Shown here piece by piece: positions 32,182 through 36,885 of a stretch of DNA of 36,885 nt; the first letter of the stretch is position 1; every line of letters starts with the position of its first letter. The notes beneath the pieces are model-generated. The model did not search any database, was not told the origin of the DNA, and worked only from the letters and a program-made list of their open reading frames with translations. A program made the translations under genes and the position numbers. The stretch lies in contig DAEV01000127.1 in assembly GCA_002509495.1 (NCBI GenBank), forward strand, positions 1-36,885, read 5' to 3'. The DNA is from Methanolinea sp. UBA473. GTDB taxonomy: Archaea; Halobacteriota; Methanomicrobia; Methanomicrobiales; Methanospirillaceae.

Positions 32182-33585
32182 ATGAGATTGTATTTAAGAG
32201 TCATTTTTAAAAAGAGTAAAGGAATGAACAGGCAACTCTGCTGGATAGTTACCGTCCTGTTGATCGGCGTTTTATTCGCATCCCTTCCAGCAGAGGCTGC
32301 CCAGAATGGCCAATCCGGAGAGCCGTCGTCTACCGCGGGCCATGACGATGAGGCCGCCATCGGATCCGGTAGCTCTCCAGGTTCCTCCTCCGGGCTTACC
32401 TCAGGGATCCAGGAATCCCATACAGAGGGGGCAGAAGCGTCCGGGGGGAATTACGGGGAACCCCACGATAGTCCCCCTGGCGCCGGCAGCAGCTCGGCGG
32501 AGTCTCCAGTTCAGGCGGGTCGGCCATCGGCCGGGCCTGATGGCGCAAAATCCGGTACAACCAGGGAGGGTGATCAGTCCGCATCCGGGAATCCCGGGGC
32601 CGGATCGGGTCGCGGATTGCCCCGGGGCTCAGACTCTGGAACGACCACCGGGAATCCGTATTCAGGGGAACGGGCCGGGGGAAAGGGGGCGTTTGCAGGC
32701 ATGGTGATCTCGCCTGGTGCTCTGGGGATCCCCCGTTCCATTCCGGCGAGCGATGGCGGATACACGCCAGTCCCGGGTGCTGGCGGGGGTCCCGCACCTC
32801 AGCGCAGGCAGCAGGGGTCCCCTGCCCAATCCGGTAGCATTCCCTGCGGTCCTGCCCAGACGAGCACGCTTCCTTCCGCAGTGAGCCATGATGGAAACGC
32901 GCAAAAGGACGACCCTGCTTCACGAAAGCGGTCCAGGAAAGCCGGACTCTCTACCGATACATCCGGACCGGACTATTCCGTCCCCGCCTCTTCCGCTCCC
33001 GCACCACCGACCCTTTTCCCATTCAGCCTGCTGTTCTTCGGAGGATACCGGAGAATTTCGAAGAAGAATGTGCTGGAACATAACGCACGAAACGTCATCT
33101 ACGAGGCCGTCGCCGAACAACCAGGCATTGAAGTGAAGGCACTTGCCGAAATGACGGGTATCAATGAGAATACTCTCCGGTACCACCTGGCAAGACTCGT
33201 TGCGACCGGGAAGATCACCTGTTTCATCCGCCCAGGGGTCGTGAGGTATTTCCGGAACCAGGGAGCTTTTTCCAGGTTCGAGCAGGTGGTGTTCCACTAC
33301 CTCTGGACCGATACGCCCCGGGGGATCCTATGGCTTCTCTCCCGGCACCCGGGGCTGACCCGCCAGCAGATCGCAGATGCCCTTGCGATCTCCGGCCCAT
33401 CCGTCACGCGGCAGATGGAGCACCTGATCGAGGACCGGGTGGTTGAGAACCAACTTTCAGGCCGGTCGAATCACTATTACCTGACAGAAGACGCCACCAA
33501 GGCAATCAACCAGCTGAGAGTCCGCCCCCCGGCCCTGGCCCTGGAGGCGGTCGGTGTGCGGCCTATTTCAATCCCGGCAGGCTGA
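32182..33585 (+). CDS. Double winged-helix regulator with disordered, probably extracytoplasmic, domain
   Basis: A 467-residue protein. A signal-like hydrophobic segment (LCWIVTVLLIGVLFASLPAEA) opens it; starts at 32182 and 32224 are both possible, the latter after AAAGGA. About 235 residues of Gly/Ser/Pro-rich low-complexity sequence follow. A short hydrophobic stretch (LFPFSLLFFGG, near residues 277-287) then a basic YRRISKKN suggest a second membrane contact. The last ~170 residues hold two winged-helix domains: one at about 295-360 (VKALAEMTGINENTLRYHLARLVATGKI), one at about 375-450 (LTRQQIADALAISGPSVTRQMEHLIEDRVV). This is a layout for a membrane-bound one-component regulator. Its neighbours suggest control of surface genes. 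Confidence 0.82.
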   Translation: MRLYLRVIFKKSKGMNRQLCWIVTVLLIGVLFASLPAEAAQNGQSGEPSSTAGHDDEAAIGSGSSPGSSSGLTSGIQESHTEGAEASGGNYGEPHDSPPGAGSSSAESPVQAGRPSAGPDGAKSGTTREGDQSASGNPGAGSGRGLPRGSDSGTTTGNPYSGERAGGKGAFAGMVISPGALGIPRSIPASDGGYTPVPGAGGGPAPQRRQQGSPAQSGSIPCGPAQTSTLPSAVSHDGNAQKDDPASRKRSRKAGLSTDTSGPDYSVPASSAPAPPTLFPFSLLFFGGYRRISKKNVLEHNARNVIYEAVAEQPGIEVKALAEMTGINENTLRYHLARLVATGKITCFIRPGVVRYFRNQGAFSRFEQVVFHYLWTDTPRGILWLLSRHPGLTRQQIADALAISGPSVTRQMEHLIEDRVVENQLSGRSNHYYLTEDATKAINQLRVRPPALALEAVGVRPISIPAG

Positions 33586-33825
33586 TTCTCAGCCGTCAGG
33601 ACTTTTCGCAGGTGACTTTGACCTGAAGAGATTCGAGGGGATCGAAGGATATCGGTTCCGGGTAGGTGATGCGGCCGGACCGAGTATCTCCCTTCTATAC
33701 CCGATAAGCGGGATGTGTAGCTTCCCATTTGAGAAAAGGTTTGATAAACACTGTCGATGGTCTGATGGAGACCGGTGTCCGGGGCTGGCGTCCCCGGACC
33801 CGCAGGTCCAGGAGTGAATTAAGAA

Positions 33826-34377
33826 ATGAGAAAAATATTCGTTCTATGCACAGTGCTGGTGCTCATCCTGTTGCCGGCCTGTGTCATGGCAGCCGGGCCG
33901 CAAGGACAGGCTTCCGGCGTGGACAGTGGCACGGGCGGCAGCTCCCAGGCACAGCAGGCGGCCAGCGGTACTACGGGCAAGGGCCGGTTCGGGCCCCTCC
34001 AGAACGGTGATGCCCCCATGCTCCAGAACCGTTCCTGCAACCAGACCGGTGGACAGGATTGTGACATGATTCGGAATATGACTCAGAGTCAGGCCCGGAT
34101 TGGTTATGCAACCGCGGGGCCCGGGGAAAGCCCCGGAGAAGAACTCCGTCGTGGTTCTGGGAATGGGTCTGAAGAGGCCGGACAGGCAGATCACCTCCAA
34201 TACCAGATCTCTTCCCGGCACCGCTCATATTCCGGTCTTATCATGGAAAACAACCAGGGGACCGGGACCGGTTCGGCCGGACAGGGTGGTGACCGGGACC
34301 GGATCAAGGGCCGCGATATGGCGAGAAACCAGACCCATCTGCAGGACGGTTCCTGCGGAAACTGCCCGACCCTTTAA
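33826..34377 (+). CDS. Secreted low-complexity protein with N-glycosylation sites
   Basis: A 183-residue protein with a clear signal peptide (MRKIFVLCTVLVLILLPACVMA). The mature part is Gly/Gln/Ser/Asp/Arg-rich and likely disordered. It has several Asn-X-Ser/Thr sites (NRS, NQT, NMT, NGS) and a CxxC near the C-terminus (SCGNCP). No family was recognised. It lies 240 bases after the winged-helix gene, whose N-terminal half has a similar low-complexity style, so the two may be functionally linked. The ATG at 33826 is well placed for the signal peptide. Confidence 0.7.
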   Translation: MRKIFVLCTVLVLILLPACVMAAGPQGQASGVDSGTGGSSQAQQAASGTTGKGRFGPLQNGDAPMLQNRSCNQTGGQDCDMIRNMTQSQARIGYATAGPGESPGEELRRGSGNGSEEAGQADHLQYQISSRHRSYSGLIMENNQGTGTGSAGQGGDRDRIKGRDMARNQTHLQDGSCGNCPTL

Positions 34378-34763
34378 GGCAACTCCCGTGAATACCGGGT
34401 CCATCCCTTGAGATAGGGGCCCGGTTACCCTTTTTTGTTCGAATTCTCCAGCGATATCGGTCTGGAACCTTTATGGGAAGGGCCATTGAGGTGTGACTTA
34501 CTGGTTCCTTGATGTCAATCTGTATATCCATGATATGGACTTCCCGTATCACTCTGTGAATAACAGCCTTCCACCGTGACGATCGAAGCAGGACGGATCC
34601 TGCTGCTCAAATGGACAGATCACGCACAATCCGGTATGCGTTCCGGGATCGAAGAGAGTCCGCATCACAGGACCCTGCCAAAAAACGGGAGTGGAAAAAA
34701 TAATTGGATGGGGTGCTGCCGGTCCAGAGCCCCATCACACATAGAAAGATTGTATTCAACAGA
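34378..34763. other. Intergenic region, nothing recognised
   Basis: About 385 bases between the secreted protein gene and the 3' end of the DedA gene, which converge. Short frames on both strands show no recognisable motif. No RNA gene was identified. Confidence 0.4.
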
Positions 34764-35474
34764 TCAGGGACTCTTCTGTTCGGATTCCTCATGTGTTTCC
34801 GATGAGAGTTCTGCCCTGCACTCTGCAACGTCCTTCATATTCTTCCTGAAATTATACAGCATGAAGACACATATCCCGACGCTGATAATCAGGATCGCCG
34901 AGAGGAACAGGTCCTGGCTCTCCCTGAAGAAGGGAAGCGATGCGATCAGGTAGCCGAAGAGGACAAAACCCGTTACCCAGAGGATCCCGCCTGTGACGTT
35001 ATAGGCGAGGAACGCAGGGTAGTCCATCTTGATAATGCCCGCTACGAACGGAGCAAATGACCTGATACCCGGGATGAAGCGGGCGAGGATGATGGTGCTC
35101 TTGCCGTATTTCTTATAGTAGAGCTCGGTCATGTCGACATAGCGACGATCTACCCGGCATTTCCCGCGGTCCAGCAGCCAGCCTCCAAAATAGGTACCGA
35201 TCCAGTAATTCACCGAATCGCCGAGGATGGCCGCCGCAGAGAGGAGAATGATGATCACAACTACGTTCAGTCCGCCCGCGGCCGAGAGGAAACCCATGAG
35301 AAAGAGGAGGGAATCCCCCGGGAGGAAAGGGGCAAAAACAAGACCGGTCTCGCAGAAAATGATCGCGAAAAGGATACCGTAAATCCAGATCCCATATGTC
35401 TCCATCAGCTGGGGGATTGCGTCCTGGACATGCAGTAGGATATTGGACAGCGACAGGAGGTCTGGAGGAATCAT
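34764..35474 (-). CDS. DedA / SNARE-associated (VTT domain) membrane protein
   Basis: A DedA-family membrane protein of 236 residues from ATG 35474. Motifs are ETGLVFAPFLPGDSLLFLMGFLSA near the N-terminus, then GDSVNYWIGTYFGG and the arginine segment KSTIILARFIPGIRSFAPFVAGI, which is the family's core; PFLPGDS and the ARF/IPG motifs are intact. Members are linked to lipid scrambling/flipping and membrane homeostasis. The frame is open to 35624, but the extra 50 residues are polar and overlap the promoter side of the ATPase gene. The charged C-terminal tail (SSETHEESEQ) is cytoplasmic. Confidence 0.92.
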   Translation of the reverse strand: MIPPDLLSLSNILLHVQDAIPQLMETYGIWIYGILFAIIFCETGLVFAPFLPGDSLLFLMGFLSAAGGLNVVVIIILLSAAAILGDSVNYWIGTYFGGWLLDRGKCRVDRRYVDMTELYYKKYGKSTIILARFIPGIRSFAPFVAGIIKMDYPAFLAYNVTGGILWVTGFVLFGYLIASLPFFRESQDLFLSAILIISVGICVFMLYNFRKNMKDVAECRAELSSETHEESEQKSP

Positions 35475-35622
35475 TGAATAATATTTAAAATTCCATGAAT
35501 AATAGGCTGTTGCATACGGGAGACGAGGAAAACAGTCTCGCACGATTCGGGATTCTCTCATTCTCCCCACCATAAAACCTTTAGGTGCTGCCGACCTATC
35601 GCTTGAGTTATCGAACCATTCC
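35475..35622. promoter_or_regulatory. Divergent promoter, dedA / P-type ATPase
   Basis: About 150 bases between divergent genes. AT-rich elements are TTTTAAATATTATT on the minus strand (about 35477-35490) for dedA and ATAAAACCTTTAG (35572-35584) on the plus strand for the ATPase. Confidence 0.4.
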
Positions 35623-36885
35623 ATGCCTCTCCTTGATCTCTCTCATTTCACCGGGCTCTCCCGAAAAGAAGCAGAACGGCGTATCCAGGAGGACGGACCA
35701 AACGAACTCCCCACCCCTGATACACGGAATTTTATTACCATAGTCTGGGACGTCATCCGTGAGCCGATGTTCCTGCTCCTGGTAGGAGCGGGGCTCATTT
35801 ATTTTGTCCTCGGGGACGTTGAAGAAGGAGCCCTCCTCCTCTCCTTTGTCCTGGTGATCATAGGTATCACCGTCTACCAGGAGAGGAAAACCGAGAGAGC
35901 CCTGGAGGCATTGAGGAACCTGTCCAGCCCGAGGGCCCTGGTCATCAGGGATGGGAATCTTGTGAGGATTGCAGGGAGGGATGTGGTCCGGGAAGATCTC
36001 CTCTTTGTGAGCGAAGGCGACCGCATCGCGGCCGATGCACTCCTTCTCTCCGGGACCAATCTCTCTATTGACGAATCGCTCCTGACCGGAGAATCGGTCC
36101 CGGTAAGGAAACTCCCTGCAGAAGGCGAGCCCGGCGCCTCAAGGCCCGGTGGAGACGATCAACCCTGGCTCTTCTCGGGCACCCTTGTCGTGCAGGGCCA
36201 GGGCATTGCGAGGGTCAGCACGATCGGTATCCATACCGAGATGGGCAAGATCGGCAGGGCACTACAATCCGTGGAACCTGAGAAGACCCGGCTCCATGTC
36301 GAAACCTCCTATATCGTCAGGAGCATCGCGACCATCGGGCTCATCCTCTGTGTGACAGTGGTGGTTGTCTACGGTCTTACGAGGGGTGACTGGCTGCACG
36401 GATTCCTCGCAGGGATCACCCTTGCGATGGCTCTCCTTCCCGAGGAGTTCCCTGTCGTCCTTACGATATTCCTCGCGTTGGGTGCGTGGCGGCTCTCGAA
36501 ACTGGATGTCCTCGCCCGGCATGTCCCGGCCATCGAGACCCTTGGAGCAACGACGGTTCTCTGCGTGGACAAGACCGGCACCCTCACCCTGAACCGGATG
36601 ACCGTTGCGAAGTTGACGGTCGTCGGTTCCTCGTTCGATTGTTCTGCCGGTGACCGGTGCAGGACCGTCCCTGAACCGTTCCACGAACTTCTCGAGTATG
36701 CCATGCTTTCCTGCAAAAAGGATCCCTTTGATCCCATGGAACAGGCGTTGCTCGCGAGAGGCAGGGACGGTCTCTCCGGCACCGAGCATATCCACCAGGA
36801 TTGGGAACTCCTGCTCGAATACCCTCTCTCCCGGGATCTCCTGGCTATGTCCAATGTCTGGCGGTCGCCGACAGGGGACGAGTAT
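35623..36885 (+). CDS. P-type cation-transporting ATPase (partial, 3' end outside window)
   Basis: The first 421 codons of a P-type ATPase, open to the window edge. Seen in order: an N-terminal cation-ATPase domain (LSRKEAERRIQEDGPNELP), two membrane segments (MFLLLVGAGLIYFVLG; LLLSFVLVIIGITVYQ), the actuator domain with LTGESVPV (conserved TGES), two more membrane segments, a metal-site helix with LLPEEFPVVLT near residue 272, and the phosphorylation motif DKTGTLT with Asp316. The PEEFP variant replaces the PEGLP of classical calcium pumps. Probably a P2-type cation pump (Ca2+ or another cation); the ion is not decidable from this part. Confidence 0.92.
   Translation, partial: MPLLDLSHFTGLSRKEAERRIQEDGPNELPTPDTRNFITIVWDVIREPMFLLLVGAGLIYFVLGDVEEGALLLSFVLVIIGITVYQERKTERALEALRNLSSPRALVIRDGNLVRIAGRDVVREDLLFVSEGDRIAADALLLSGTNLSIDESLLTGESVPVRKLPAEGEPGASRPGGDDQPWLFSGTLVVQGQGIARVSTIGIHTEMGKIGRALQSVEPEKTRLHVETSYIVRSIATIGLILCVTVVVVYGLTRGDWLHGFLAGITLAMALLPEEFPVVLTIFLALGAWRLSKLDVLARHVPAIETLGATTVLCVDKTGTLTLNRMTVAKLTVVGSSFDCSAGDRCRTVPEPFHELLEYAMLSCKKDPFDPMEQALLARGRDGLSGTEHIHQDWELLLEYPLSRDLLAMSNVWRSPTGDEY

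Noticed and set aside
34378..34500. Possible tRNA, from a GTTCGAATTC stretch near 34437
   Set aside because: No matching acceptor, D or anticodon stems could be drawn around it.
35475..35624. Fifty-residue N-terminal extension of the DedA protein
   Set aside because: It is polar and not family-like; ATG 35474 gives a normal DedA length behind an AT-rich promoter.

Overview
The window looks like part of a methanogenic euryarchaeon, most probably of the order Methanomicrobiales. The signs are archaeal type IV pilin signals, PEGA proteins, split PhoU genes with an AbrB-like domain, methanogen-type multi-PAS histidine kinases, leaderless-looking genes behind TATA boxes, and G+C-rich coding DNA broken by very AT-rich promoters. 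I could not run a search, so the lineage is inference. No rRNA, tRNA, CRISPR array or insertion sequence was seen.

Layout. 0.2-3.1 kb: an orphan membrane histidine kinase with five PAS domains. 3.6-9.0 kb: a polyphosphate operon (polyphosphate kinase, a CHAD-HD fusion, an exopolyphosphatase with an HD domain). 9.0-11.3 kb: a leaderless small gene, an HNH nuclease gene broken by a frameshift, and a zinc-ribbon/TPR protein. 11.3-14.5 kb: phosphate control and uptake genes (AbrB-PhoU on minus; pstB, phoU and an ArsC-like phosphatase on plus). 14.6-19.7 kb: a PKD-bearing pilin-like protein, small membrane and cysteine-rich proteins, and a pilus/secretion ATPase with a 300-residue disordered N-terminus. 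19.7-23.2 kb: pstS-pstC-pstA on minus, with PstS carrying a pilin-type N-terminus and PstA a 210-residue acidic tail. 24-28 kb: an MFS transporter, small membrane proteins, a RecA/KaiC-like protein and a lipoprotein. 28.2-31.9 kb: a minus-strand operon of two TadC/GspF platform proteins and a PEGA protein. 32.2-34.4 kb: a probable membrane-anchored double winged-helix regulator and a secreted low-complexity protein. 34.8 kb to the end: a DedA protein divergent from a P-type cation ATPase that runs off the window.

Two themes dominate: inorganic phosphate (uptake, sensing, polyphosphate storage) and a type IV pilus-like secretion machine. They are interleaved. PstS has the same class III signal as the pilin-like protein. 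pstA is fused in frame to a disordered acidic segment resembling the N-terminus of the pilus ATPase. The pst genes are split in two around the ATPase gene and lie on opposite strands. The platform protein and the PEGA protein share a short peptide motif that I place outside the membrane in both. A phosphate-binding surface assembly ('bindosome') built by this pilus machine is the most interesting hypothesis; it is inference and is set out in the findings.
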